Shown one piece after another: positions 18,013-26,854 of a stretch of 64,000 nt of DNA. The stretch's first letter is position 1. The number at the start of each line of letters is the position of its first letter. The DNA comes from Wielerella bovis (GTDB taxonomy: Bacteria > Pseudomonadota > Gammaproteobacteria > Burkholderiales > Neisseriaceae): NCBI RefSeq assembly GCF_022354465.1, contig NZ_CP092361.1:992001-1056000 (forward strand), read 5' to 3'. Under the pieces are notes generated by a model. The model did no database searches. It was given only the letters and a program-made list of their open reading frames with translations, and had not been told where the DNA came from. The position numbers and the translations under genes are program-made.

Positions 18013-20293
18013 CATTCCAATCGCGCACATCTTTACCTAAATTAAATCGTGTTCGTGCACTTTCTGTTTCCAAATTCACAAATTCATCTAAAATATATTT
18101 CATTCTTTCTTTGCTTGCTTGAATGCACAAATCATCACGAGCAGTAACAATTCCCACACTATTTATTGGGAATAATTCCATTAAATCAATCATTTTATGA
18201 TAATTCGCCAATTCATCTGCATTATAGCTTTTTGGCACAAAGAAATAATCGGGAGCACTAGGCTGCAATTTTGTCCATGAAACTGTATTCAAATCATAAT
18301 TTTGTAAAAATGTGAATTTATCGGCACGTTTTCCAAATAAATTGGCGTGATACACTTTTGCCAATTCGCCTTTTTTCTTTTTCTCGCCCGTTTTCACAAA
18401 AATATTGATGCACACACCTTCGGTAATATCAAAAACATTGTCGTCTTTGCTACCATCAGGGGCGGTTTCCTGCTTTTTACTGTTGCCGTGTAAATCCAAA
18501 ATGTAGATTTGATCGTAAGTTTGTAGCATATTCCAGCGCACACCGCGAAAAATCACGCCATCTAAATAGCTGTTCATATTGATGAAACCGATAACGCCTT
18601 GTTTGGTTTTTTCAATATGGTGCTGGGCGTAGCGAAGAAATTTCACATAATCGTTGTTAATCCATTTGCTGTTGCGTTCTTTTAATTTTTGGTCGGTATT
18701 GGGTTCTTTTTTGTAATCGTCCATTAAACCCATAATCCATTCGCCTTTGTTTTTGCTTTCGCCAAAATAGGGCGGATTACCGACTACCACCATAATGGGA
18801 TTGTCGCGTTTAATCGCATTGGCGCTGTTGGCTTCATTGCTCAACCATTGGGCAAACAATGTGTTGGTGTCGGGGTGGTGTTCTTCCAAAGTGTCGGTTA
18901 GGAAAACGTTTAAGCGTTGTTTGCTGTTTTCAGGCAGCCTGAAATCGGTTTCTTGCAAAACCAAGTCCAATTTTAAATGTGCCATGGCATAACTTGCCAT
19001 CATCAATTCAAAACCGTTTAAGCGTGGAATTAAATCTGTGGGTACATAGTTTTGCCATAAGCCTTTTTGTTTGCCAAATTGGGCGTAAATGTGGCGTACG
19101 ATTTCGGCGAGAAACGTGCCTGTACCTGTGGCAGGGTCTAAAATTTGTACACGGTGGATTTCTTTGTCCGTCATGATTCTTTTGTAGCCACCACCTTTGG
19201 CTTGCTTTTTGGCTGTGGTTTCTACAGCAATTTCGGTTTTGCTGTTATCACGCAAGCCTTGTTTGATGCCCAAATGGGTTTTGAGTGCTTGGTCTATGGC
19301 TTTGACAATAAATTGTACGGCAGGTTGGGGGGTGTACCATACGCCATTTTCTTTACGGATTTTGGGGTCGTATTTTTCCAAAAAGGTTTCATAGAAATGG
19401 ATAAATGGGTCGTCTGTGAGTTTGTTTTTACCAAAATCTTTCAAGATTTTTGGCACGTCTGCCACACGAAAAATGTCGGCAAGTACGTCCACAATCCACA
19501 CAATGCGTGTATCCAAGTTTTCTTCTCCCAATTTTTGGAAGAGTTCACGCAAAAAAGGATTGCTTTTGGGCAACAGTCGGGCTGCTTCATGGCGGCTGAA
19601 TGTTTCGGGCGTATCATCGTGTAAACGTGCAGCAAACATACCGTAAGCCAATGTTTGTGCGTATAAATCAGCAAATTCCTTTTCAGTTAAGTCATGTAAT
19701 AAATGTTCGCGGAAACCTTCTAAATAGCTTTCTAATTCGCTGATTCCATCGCTTTTGGCGTCTTGTTCCAATGCTTTTTTAATCACATCTGCCATCATGC
19801 GAGCTTTGTTTGCCATCATTTCTGCCAAAACCGATGGCGAATTGATTTTTTGCCCTTGATATTGCACAAATGTTTGAATAAGTTGGGTAAATTTTTCAAA
19901 TTCTTCGTGATAAATTTCCATTTGCCCCATAAAGAAATTTGCCAAACGAATATGGGCAATACGTTCGCCGTCCCGATAAAATTCAAATTGTAAATAATCG
20001 GTAATAATCAGATTATCCAAAGCACTTTTGTAACGCGCAAACTGTTCTTGCAAGATTTTGTGGTGTAAATCTACACCAATATCTTTGGCTTCTATATAGC
20101 CAATGGGTAAATCATTGCGTGTGAGAATGTAATCTGGTGCACCACAGGCAATGCGTTTGGGTTCATTGGTTACTTGAATTTCAGGTGCAAGTTGGGCGAT
20201 TAATTTTTGCAAAGCTGGGCGATAACTGTGTTCAGTGGCTTTACCTGAATTGAATAAAGTGTGGCATTCTTGGAGATAGTTTTGGATGGGCAT
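18008..20293 (-). CDS. N-terminal part of a split type IIG restriction-modification enzyme (nuclease and methyltransferase)
   Basis: The 761-residue fragment holds a PD-(D/E)XK-like nuclease site (APDYILTRN, then GYIEAK, about residues 52-70), a helical linker, and an N6-adenine methyltransferase with motif I DPATGTGTF (about 384) and motif IV NPPYF (about 503). This is the layout of single-chain enzymes that cut and methylate. The frame ends DVRDWNV followed by a stop created by the inserted Correia-like element. The target-recognition part lies beyond it at 17014-17886. Reconstructed length is 1057 residues. Loss of the recognition domain should abolish both activities, so I regard the gene as inactivated. 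Confidence 0.85.
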   Translation of the reverse strand: MPIQNYLQECHTLFNSGKATEHSYRPALQKLIAQLAPEIQVTNEPKRIACGAPDYILTRNDLPIGYIEAKDIGVDLHHKILQEQFARYKSALDNLIITDYLQFEFYRDGERIAHIRLANFFMGQMEIYHEEFEKFTQLIQTFVQYQGQKINSPSVLAEMMANKARMMADVIKKALEQDAKSDGISELESYLEGFREHLLHDLTEKEFADLYAQTLAYGMFAARLHDDTPETFSRHEAARLLPKSNPFLRELFQKLGEENLDTRIVWIVDVLADIFRVADVPKILKDFGKNKLTDDPFIHFYETFLEKYDPKIRKENGVWYTPQPAVQFIVKAIDQALKTHLGIKQGLRDNSKTEIAVETTAKKQAKGGGYKRIMTDKEIHRVQILDPATGTGTFLAEIVRHIYAQFGKQKGLWQNYVPTDLIPRLNGFELMMASYAMAHLKLDLVLQETDFRLPENSKQRLNVFLTDTLEEHHPDTNTLFAQWLSNEANSANAIKRDNPIMVVVGNPPYFGESKNKGEWIMGLMDDYKKEPNTDQKLKERNSKWINNDYVKFLRYAQHHIEKTKQGVIGFINMNSYLDGVIFRGVRWNMLQTYDQIYILDLHGNSKKQETAPDGSKDDNVFDITEGVCINIFVKTGEKKKKGELAKVYHANLFGKRADKFTFLQNYDLNTVSWTKLQPSAPDYFFVPKSYNADELANYHKMIDLMELFPINSVGIVTARDDLCIQASKERMKYILDEFVNLETESARTRFNLGKDVRDWNV

Positions 20294-20407
20294 GATGATT
20301 TTCTCTTAATCAATAATTCATAATCTGGGCTATTTTAGCGAAAAAAAAGTTTTCAGGCTGCCTGATAGTTCTTTTGAGAATGTATCTAATCTAACATATT
20401 AACTCAA

Positions 20408-20623
20408 GTGCCGATTGTTTTGCCGATTACGACCAAAAGTCAGTTTGCGCGAACACAAGGTTTTGCTGTACATCTGGACGAGCGCACCAAAACACAAGGC
20501 ATTATCCGCACCGACCAGCCACGCGCTTTGGACATTAACGCAAGAAATGGCAGGAAATTGGAAACCTTACCGATTGATTTAATGAATGAAGTGTTGGCGA
20601 AAATGGCGACTTTTTTAAGCTGA
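20408..20623 (+). pseudogene. 5'-truncated MazF/ChpB-type toxin gene
   Basis: The 71-codon frame gives LPITTKSQFARTQGFAVHL, then IIRTDQPRALDINARNGRKLE and LMNEVLAKMATFL, which matches the C-terminal two thirds of ChpB/PemK endoribonucleases. The N-terminal 40-45 residues, with the GDIVW/RPALVLS motif, are absent, and no antitoxin gene is next to it. The upstream sequence contains only a DUS and AT-rich DNA. The GTG at 20408 has no clear ribosome site, so this is a remnant. Confidence 0.75.
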
Positions 20624-20719
20624 AAATAAATTTCAGGCTGCCTGAAACATTAAACTATTAATTTTCAAAGTGTGAATAGCAATACTGTTCTCTGCGATTG
20701 CCAGCAATTTAGCTACAAT

Positions 20720-20822
20720 TTAAACCAAAAAATCGTTTGGCAAATATGCATCTAAATCAGATTGACTTTCCCAAAGTTCAATAAACAAATGGTGCAGGTG
20801 GAATGCTTGCGTAGTTATTACT
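20720..20822 (-). pseudogene. C-terminal remnant of an unidentified gene
   Basis: On the minus strand, about 34 codons read ITTQAFHLHHLFIELWESQ and then SDLDAYLPNDFLV before a stop at 20720-20722. The composition looks like real protein. Upstream the frame runs into the Correia-like element at 20834, which probably marks the break. The family is not recognised. Between here and 20624 I see only a double DUS and no further gene. Confidence 0.4.
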
Positions 20823-20833
20823 CAAATTCTATT

Positions 20834-20940
20834 TATAGTGAATTCACTTTAAACCAGTACAGCGTTGCCAGCTCCCTTATGTACTATGTGTACACGGCGG
20901 TCGCTGTCGCCTTGTCCTGATTTAAATTGAATCCACTATA
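20834..20940. repeat. Correia-like element, TATAGTGAATTC end type
   Basis: A 107-bp element with TATAGTGAATTCACTTTAAA at the left and TTTAAATTGAATCCACTATA at the right, and the standard core with ACAGCGTTGCCAGCTCCC and GTCGCTGTCGCCTTGTCC. It is the most complete copy of this subtype in the window, sitting upstream of tldD. Confidence 0.88.
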
Positions 20941-21067
20941 GTTATGTTTATTTTAAATATCTATATGCCATTTTTTACACAAAATATCGTATAATTTAAG
21001 GTGTTTATCACTCCTAATGTTTCAGGCTGCCTATCTCATTACAGGCAGCCTGAAACATTCACACACA

Positions 21068-22516
21068 ATGAAAAATACATTTGATACTGTAACCCATAAT
21101 TTATTACATGCCAATCACATCCATGCCGAAGAACTTGCCAAATCATTGTCCATCATTGGCAGCTATCATGTTGATTATGCCGATATTTACTGCCAAAGAA
21201 CCGCTTTTGAAAGCTGGCATTTGGATGAAGGCATGGTCAAATCTGGCAGTTTTCAAATTGACCAAGGTGTAGGCGTGCGTGCCGTATCGGGGGACAAAAC
21301 CGCATTTGCCTATGCCGACAGCTTAACCGCCGATGCCATCAAACGCGCTGCAGAAACCGTCAAAGTCATTGGTGCAGCAGGCAATCACACCCCCATTCGC
21401 GTACCTGTGCCAACTTTCAGCCAGCCTGTTCACGGCACATTCAATCCCATTCATACCCTGCAATCGGCTGAAAAAGTGGCTTTATTGCAAAAAATTGAAC
21501 AGCTTGCCAAAGCCGCCGACCCACGCATCGTGCAAGTCATGGCAGGTTTAACTTGCGAACACGATATGGTTTACATCGCCCGTTTGGATGGCAAACACGC
21601 AGCGGATATTCGTCCACTTGTGCGTTTGAGTTTAACTGTCATCGCCAAACAAGGCGAACGCCGTGAACAAGGCAGCGCAGGCGGTGGCGGACGCGTAGAT
21701 TTAAACTATTTCAACGATGCCAAAATCAAAGAATATGTGAACCATGCAGTACAACAAGCCTTGATTAATCTGGAAGCCCGCCCTGCTCCAGCTGGTGCCA
21801 TGACGGTGGTATTGGGTAATGGTTGGCCCGGTGTATTGCTGCACGAAGCAGTAGGGCATGGTTTAGAGGGTGATTTCAATCGCAAACAAACCAGTGTATT
21901 TTCAGGGAAAATAGGCGAGCGCGTTGCCGCCAAAGGCGTGACCGTGATTGACCAAGGAAATATTGCCGATAGACGAGGCAGCCTGAATATTGACGATGAA
22001 GGCAATCCGACTGGTCGCACCGTTTTGATTGAAGACGGCATTTTGACAGGCTACATGCAGGACGAAACCAACGCACGTTTAATGGGTGTGCCCGTAACAG
22101 GCAATGGACGACGCGAAAGTTACTCATCGGTTGTCATGCCTCGTATGACCAATACATTTATGGAAAATGGCAACCATGACCCACAAGAAATCATTGCCAG
22201 CGTGGATAAAGGCATTTACGCGGTGAATTTTGGTGGTGGACAAGTGGACATCACCAGCGGTAAATTTGTGTTCAGCGCAAGCGAAGCGTGGTGGGTGGAA
22301 AAAGGCAAATTACAATACCCCGTAAAAGGCGCAACCATCATCGGCAGCGGCTCGGAAGTCATGAACCACATTGCCATGATAGGCAATGATACGGCTTTGG
22401 ATACAGGTGTGGGCGTTTGTGGTAAAGACGGTCAAAGTGTGCCTGTGGGTGTCGGTCAGCCCACTTTACGCATTGATGCAGGCTTGACTGTGGGTGGCAG
22501 CGAAATGAATAGATAA
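21068..22516 (+). CDS. tldD: Metalloprotease TldD
   Basis: Subunit of the TldD/TldE zinc protease, involved in peptide maturation (microcin B17, CcdA turnover in E. coli). The metal site is LLHEAVGHGLEGD near residue 258. The conserved N-terminal YADIYCQRTAFESW, GVGVRAVSG and C-terminal GVGQPTLRIDAGLTVGGSEM also match. At 482 residues it is normal length. An in-frame start at 21017 lies within an inverted DUS pair; ATG 21068 is preferred. tldE is not in the window. Confidence 0.95.
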   Translation: MKNTFDTVTHNLLHANHIHAEELAKSLSIIGSYHVDYADIYCQRTAFESWHLDEGMVKSGSFQIDQGVGVRAVSGDKTAFAYADSLTADAIKRAAETVKVIGAAGNHTPIRVPVPTFSQPVHGTFNPIHTLQSAEKVALLQKIEQLAKAADPRIVQVMAGLTCEHDMVYIARLDGKHAADIRPLVRLSLTVIAKQGERREQGSAGGGGRVDLNYFNDAKIKEYVNHAVQQALINLEARPAPAGAMTVVLGNGWPGVLLHEAVGHGLEGDFNRKQTSVFSGKIGERVAAKGVTVIDQGNIADRRGSLNIDDEGNPTGRTVLIEDGILTGYMQDETNARLMGVPVTGNGRRESYSSVVMPRMTNTFMENGNHDPQEIIASVDKGIYAVNFGGGQVDITSGKFVFSASEAWWVEKGKLQYPVKGATIIGSGSEVMNHIAMIGNDTALDTGVGVCGKDGQSVPVGVGQPTLRIDAGLTVGGSEMNR

Positions 22517-22561
22517 AACTTGTTTTCAAGTAGAAAGCTTTGAAAAACCTATTCAGGCTGC

Positions 22562-22660
22562 CTGAAAACTCATAGGTTGGATAATCGTATTCGACATTTT
22601 AAATCAAATTAAATACTTGTTAAATATGAAAAAATATCAGATTTAAGAATCCGACCTGCA
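22562..22660. repeat. Degenerate GTAGGTNGGATT-type palindrome
   Basis: ATAGGTTGGATAATCGTATTCGAC and a later AAGAATCCGACCTGCAA are degenerate copies of the short GTAGGTCGGATT/AATCCGACC palindromes common between genes in Neisseriaceae. No gene is seen in 22517-22973. Confidence 0.4.
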
Positions 22661-22733
22661 ATTTTGAGTTTTGCAAAGGTTTTTACCTGAAACTTTTACA
22701 GAATTTATTTTGCAACTGATGTAGAGGTGGATT

Positions 22734-22833
22734 GAAACCTTTGCAAAACCCTATTTTTTGAAAAATAAATTTCTTAAAATTCAAAAAATTAAAATTTTTA
22801 AATATCAAATTTTAGGAGTTTTGCAAAGGTTTC
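22734..22833. repeat. 100-bp inverted-repeat element with GAAACCTTTGCAAAAC ends
   Basis: GAAACCTTTGCAAAAC and GTTTTGCAAAGGTTTC flank a very AT-rich centre. A second copy with the same ends and nearly the same centre lies at 41572-41682. The ends resemble those of IS5-family elements of Neisseria (GAGACCTTTGCAAAA), so this may be a non-autonomous derivative. It directly abuts a half Correia-like element. A lone copy of one end lies at 22669-22683. Confidence 0.6.
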
Positions 22834-22836
22834 ATA

Positions 22837-22890
22837 GGTGTACACGACGGTCTCTGTCGCCTTGTCCTGATTTAAATTGAATCCACTATA
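22837..22890. repeat. Right half of a Correia-like element
   Basis: GTGTACACGACGGTCTCTG, CGCCTTGTCCTGATTT and AATTGAATCCACTATA match the right half of the complete copies. The left half is missing and is replaced by the GAAACCTTTGCAAAAC element that ends at 22833. Confidence 0.75.
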
Positions 22891-22973
22891 TTTTGGGGAC
22901 GACTGTAAAAAAGGCGGAGATAAAATCCACCTTTGCTAATCAAATTGTGTCATGATTTTAAGCTGAAAATAGG

Positions 22974-23987
22974 TTACCACTCAAACCAATGTCGTTTTTT
23001 TCGTGTACGAAATGTCCATTCTTCAAGTTTTTTTTCACCATTCATATGATAATGAAATGCCACACGATATTCTGTATCAAATGCCAATGGTTCAATCGGG
23101 AAAAGAGCAAATTCGGTTTTAGATAACAAATTATTTGGGTCGCTGGAAACCGTTAAAATTTCTGTTTTTGTGATTTCGCCATTGGGCGCAAAAATCTGAA
23201 AATCCTCCATGCGGATATCGCCTTTTTGCCCATAAAATGCAATGCTTACAGGATTACCTGTTTTATCATAATGTGGCATGGGATTGGGGGTTTCCTTGCC
23301 ATCATATTTAGGTTCTGCATTCTCGCCAATGGGAAATTTAACCGCAATTTCTTGACTTGGAGGAGGTGTATCTAAATGAATTTCTACACTTTTCCCACGA
23401 CAAGGCATCGTCATAATATAGCGTTTACCATTGGGCGGAGTGTCGCACACCTCACGGTCGTAACTGCTGCCTTGATTAACCACAAATGCATTGTATTTGC
23501 CGTTTGCCCATGCTGCACCTGCTTCATCGTGATTGGGATTGAGCAGCGATAAACGATGATAAATTGCCGTCATTAAGCCATCAATGCTGCTTTTACCCGA
23601 ACGCGCAAAATTACCAATGGTTAAATTCTCAGCAATTGGTGCGGAATATCCCACAGCCGTCGCCCTAACTTGCGGTGTTTCTCCCGTAAAAAATGGATTG
23701 CTGGTATTTAATTCATCGTGTCCATGCGCATCTTTGCTCAAATATTTGGCATGATTTTGAGCCGATTCCTCCAACATTTCATATCGTGTCAATGGCATCA
23801 AACCTGCTTGATTACGCCAATAATTCAACTGTTGCAAGCCAGCTTGTGCTTCACGTTGCGGATTAAATCGCTTTTGTGATAAATAAACCAAACTAAAAAT
23901 TGCAATACACACTGGTATCCAAAACCAAATAATACGCAATGACAGGGAAGATTGTGTCGCTGTATGTCTGCGGCGTTTTTTACTCAT
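22974..23987 (-). CDS. Membrane-anchored CAP (SCP/PR1) domain protein
   Basis: A basic N-terminus (KKRRRHTATQ) and one helix (IIWFWIPVCIAIFSLVYL, about 18-37) anchor the protein; the rest should be periplasmic. Residues 50-170 form a CAP domain: LNYWRNQAGLMPLTRYEMLEESAQNHAKYL, the HGHDE and IAENL segments, and YHRLSLLNPNHDEAGAAWA. The C-terminal 150 residues (PPPSQEIAVKFPIG onward) resemble a beta-sandwich region seen after CAP domains in this family. The role is unknown; related proteins act in the envelope. Confidence 0.82.
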   Translation of the reverse strand: MSKKRRRHTATQSSLSLRIIWFWIPVCIAIFSLVYLSQKRFNPQREAQAGLQQLNYWRNQAGLMPLTRYEMLEESAQNHAKYLSKDAHGHDELNTSNPFFTGETPQVRATAVGYSAPIAENLTIGNFARSGKSSIDGLMTAIYHRLSLLNPNHDEAGAAWANGKYNAFVVNQGSSYDREVCDTPPNGKRYIMTMPCRGKSVEIHLDTPPPSQEIAVKFPIGENAEPKYDGKETPNPMPHYDKTGNPVSIAFYGQKGDIRMEDFQIFAPNGEITKTEILTVSSDPNNLLSKTEFALFPIEPLAFDTEYRVAFHYHMNGEKKLEEWTFRTRKKRHWFEW

Positions 23988-24125
23988 ACTTTTCTAGTAT
24001 CCTTAATAATGGATATTTTCAGGCTGCCTTAATATATAACTTGGTAAATAAACCATAATAGAATATTAATTCATCAAAAGGCAGCCTGAAAGATTATTTT
24101 CCGCATATTGCTGACAAAAATAGGA

Positions 24126-25559
24126 TTACGCCAATTTTTGTTTAACTAAATCCTGAACTTGGGTCGGATTTGCCTTGCCTTTGGACGCTTTCATCACTTG
24201 ACCGACAATCGCATTCAAGGCTTTTTCGTTGCCCGATTTGAATTGTTCAACGGCTTTGGCATTGTTCGCCAACACTTCGTCCACAATCGCTTCAATCGCG
24301 CCTGTGTCCGTCATTTGCTGCAAACCGTGTTTTTCAATGATTTGCTCAATGCTGGATTCGGGTTCAGCCCACATTGCTTCAAACGCCTGTTTTGCCAATT
24401 TGCTGCTTAATGTGCCGTCTGCAATTTTTTTGACCAAATCCGCCAAACGGTTTGCCGTAATCGGATTATCTTGTAAATCAATGCCTTCTTTGTTCAAACG
24501 CGATGCCAAATCGCCATTCATCCAGTTGGCAACCAATTTGCCGTTGCCATTGGAATTTTGCGCCGCCGTTTCAAAAAAGGCTGCCTGAACACGCGATGCC
24601 GTCAGCAAACGCGCATCGTATTCGCTCACGCCAAAATCTGCGACAAAACGCGCTGCCATTTCTTTTGGCAATTCAGGCATTTGTGATTTGGCTTTGTCCA
24701 TTTGTGCGTCTGAAATGATGACGGGCAACAAATCGGGGTCGGGGAAATAGCGGTAATCGTGCGCGTCTTCTTTCAAACGCATCACGCGCGTTTCGCCTTT
24801 TTCAGGGTCAAACAACATGGTGGCTTGTTGCACTTTGCCGCCATCTTCCAAAATTTCAATTTGTGCTTCCACTTCGTAGCTGATTGCTTGTTCCAAAAAT
24901 CTGAACGAATTCAAATTCTTGATTTCACGGCGCGTACCAAATTCCGCTTGACCTTTGGGGCGTACCGACACATTCGCGTCCACACGGAACGAGCCTTCCG
25001 CCATATTGCCATCGCAAATATCCAACCACGTTACCAAGCCATGCAAGGCTTTGGCGTAGGCGACCGCTTCGGCGGCGGAACGCAATTCGGGTTCGGAAAC
25101 CACTTCCAAAAGTGGCGTGCCAGCGCGGTTCAAGTCAATGCCTGTTGCGCCATTCAAGCCCTCGTGGACGGATTTGCCTGCGTCTTCTTCCATGTGGGCG
25201 CGGGTTACGTTAATCGTTTTAACTTCATCGCCCACCACGATATCCAATTTGCCGTGTTCTACAATCGGCAAAGCCAACTGGCTGATTTGATAGCCTTTTG
25301 GCAAATCGGGGTAGAAATAGTTTTTGCGGTCAAACACATTTTTGCGGTTAATGGTCGCATTGAGTGCCAAGCCCAATTTAATGGCTTTTTCCACCACTTC
25401 GCGGTTCATCACGGGCAACGCCCCAGGTAAAGCGCATTCCACCACGCTGGCGTGGGCATTGGGTTCTGCGCCAAAAGCGGTGCTTGCGCCACTGAAAATT
25501 TTGGATTTGGTGTTAAGTTGGACGTGGATTTCCAGTCCGATTACGGTTTCCCAAGTCAT
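24126..25559 (-). CDS. gatB: Asp/Glu-tRNA amidotransferase subunit B
   Basis: Transfers ammonia from GatA to mischarged Glu-tRNA(Gln) or Asp-tRNA(Asn). The 477 residues start [22 protein letters not shown], with the hallmark [17 protein letters not shown] near residue 82, [22 protein letters not shown] and [24 protein letters not shown], followed by the C-terminal YqeY-like tRNA-binding tail (about 330-477). gatA and gatC are not adjacent. Confidence 0.97.
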   Translation of the reverse strand: MTWETVIGLEIHVQLNTKSKIFSGASTAFGAEPNAHASVVECALPGALPVMNREVVEKAIKLGLALNATINRKNVFDRKNYFYPDLPKGYQISQLALPIVEHGKLDIVVGDEVKTINVTRAHMEEDAGKSVHEGLNGATGIDLNRAGTPLLEVVSEPELRSAAEAVAYAKALHGLVTWLDICDGNMAEGSFRVDANVSVRPKGQAEFGTRREIKNLNSFRFLEQAISYEVEAQIEILEDGGKVQQATMLFDPEKGETRVMRLKEDAHDYRYFPDPDLLPVIISDAQMDKAKSQMPELPKEMAARFVADFGVSEYDARLLTASRVQAAFFETAAQNSNGNGKLVANWMNGDLASRLNKEGIDLQDNPITANRLADLVKKIADGTLSSKLAKQAFEAMWAEPESSIEQIIEKHGLQQMTDTGAIEAIVDEVLANNAKAVEQFKSGNEKALNAIVGQVMKASKGKANPTQVQDLVKQKLA

Positions 25560-25590
25560 TTTTGGTCTTTCTGATATTGAAATAAATGTA

Positions 25591-25833
25591 TAGGCAGCCT
25601 GAAAACAGATTTTCAGGCTGCATTATCGTTAAAATATGGAAAAAATTCTGGTTTTCAGGCTGCCCTTTTATCATATGCAGCCTGAAAAATAGCGCGTATT
25701 ATAACAGCCCCAATCCTATTCTTACTACATTAGCGTTCCCATAAATATCTTGCTACCCAAACATGGTTAGGCTTCATTCATTTTTTCAGGCTGCTTTCAT
25801 ACACAAATTTTCATCATCAAGGCAGCCTGAAAA
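25591..25833. repeat. Cluster of six DUS copies in a 324-bp intergenic region
   Basis: Three inverted DUS pairs or partial pairs follow each other between divergent gatB and the 25884 gene (AGGCAGCCTGAAAA at 25592, 25676 and 25819 in partial or full form, plus complements at 25611, 25653 and 25785). I see no gene or RNA here. Promoters for both neighbours must lie among them. Confidence 0.6.
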
Positions 25834-25883
25834 CAAATAATCTTTGATAGAATACAACACTTATTGAGTGTAGAAAGCACAGC

Positions 25884-26735
25884 ATGAATAAAAAAGTTAT
25901 TTTTCTCATTGCTTTTATAATATGCAGCGGTATGAGTTACATCGCGTATAACTTCATTCAAAAAGCAGGCGAAAGTGCTGCCAATATACACAGCAACATT
26001 CCCCTCAAAGAGCCTTTAAATGATAATGCACCTTTACGCCCTTCCGATGAATCCACAAGTCATGTCGCATCATTTCCCTTTGCGGCGATATTTGATTCAT
26101 CGCCAACCAATGGCAATGATATTGCGATACAAGCAGGAGATTTTGCCTATATTCATGGCGAACCGCATATTCAATTAGCCATTCAAAATCAAAGTTCATT
26201 TACCGCATCCAGTGTGTACATCAGTTTGAGTCTTTATTTGGACGATAATAGCAAACCCACAACACAATTAATTGGCGTGCCCGTTACTTTGGAGGGTGGT
26301 TTAGCATCGGGTGGCGAAACCATTATTCATGTGCCAGCAGAAGGCGTGGCATGGCGCAGTCCAGAAGTCGCGCAAGCACAAAAACGGCGTATTTTGGCGC
26401 AAATTGTGGCGGTGGGCGACACCAGCAACGGTAGCACCGATTATCCACAAATTAGTGAAGGTGTCATGCTAACGCAAACAAAAAATGATTGGTCGGGCAG
26501 TCAAACAATGAATGAACCGATACCAACTGAAAATGACGATGATGAGATACCAAATAATGCTGCATCGTCGCCATCGGAACAAATCAGTACGCCGCCTATT
26601 CCTGATGTCGCGTCTACGCCGCAATCAGCGTTTATTTCGCATGAAGATTTAATGTATCGTCGTGATGAAGAATTGAATCTACCAACGGGCGAACCGCGTA
26701 TTTTGTCGCACGAAGTTCGTGTAGAAAGAAAATAA
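25884..26735 (+). CDS. Membrane-anchored exported protein, function unknown
   Basis: The 283-residue protein has an N-terminal helix (KKVIFLIAFIICSGMSYIAY) that serves as a signal or anchor. Residues about 85-190 look like a beta-rich domain (YIHGEPHIQLAIQNQSSFTASS, VTLEGGLASGGETIIHVPAEGVAWRSPEV). The last 90 residues are acidic and Pro/Ser/Thr-rich, ending with a charged tail. I do not recognise the family. It lies upstream of murD on the same strand, with about 120 bases and DUS copies between, so it could be co-transcribed. Confidence 0.65.
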   Translation: MNKKVIFLIAFIICSGMSYIAYNFIQKAGESAANIHSNIPLKEPLNDNAPLRPSDESTSHVASFPFAAIFDSSPTNGNDIAIQAGDFAYIHGEPHIQLAIQNQSSFTASSVYISLSLYLDDNSKPTTQLIGVPVTLEGGLASGGETIIHVPAEGVAWRSPEVAQAQKRRILAQIVAVGDTSNGSTDYPQISEGVMLTQTKNDWSGSQTMNEPIPTENDDDEIPNNAASSPSEQISTPPIPDVASTPQSAFISHEDLMYRRDEELNLPTGEPRILSHEVRVERK

Positions 26736-26765
26736 ACGCAGATAAAACGAAATAGGCTGCCTGAA

Positions 26766-26796
26766 AAGTAGGTGGATTTTTGAATCCAACCAATCT
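26766..26796. repeat. GTAGGTNGGATT palindrome
   Basis: AGTAGGTGGATTTTTGAATCC followed by AACC is a short palindrome of the type widespread between neisserial genes; similar copies are near 22565 and 34651. Confidence 0.5.
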
Positions 26797-26854
26797 TGCA
26801 AAATGGCGTTTTAGGCTGCTTGAAAATGATTTCACAAAATAATTAGGACAAAAA

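Noticed and set aside
19145-19624. 159-codon plus-strand frame antisense to the methyltransferase
   Set aside because: It overlaps methyltransferase motifs on the other strand and has no recognisable protein features.
24759-25430. 223-codon plus-strand frame antisense to gatB
   Set aside because: It is a shadow of gatB, with His/Phe-rich low-plausibility protein and no start context.
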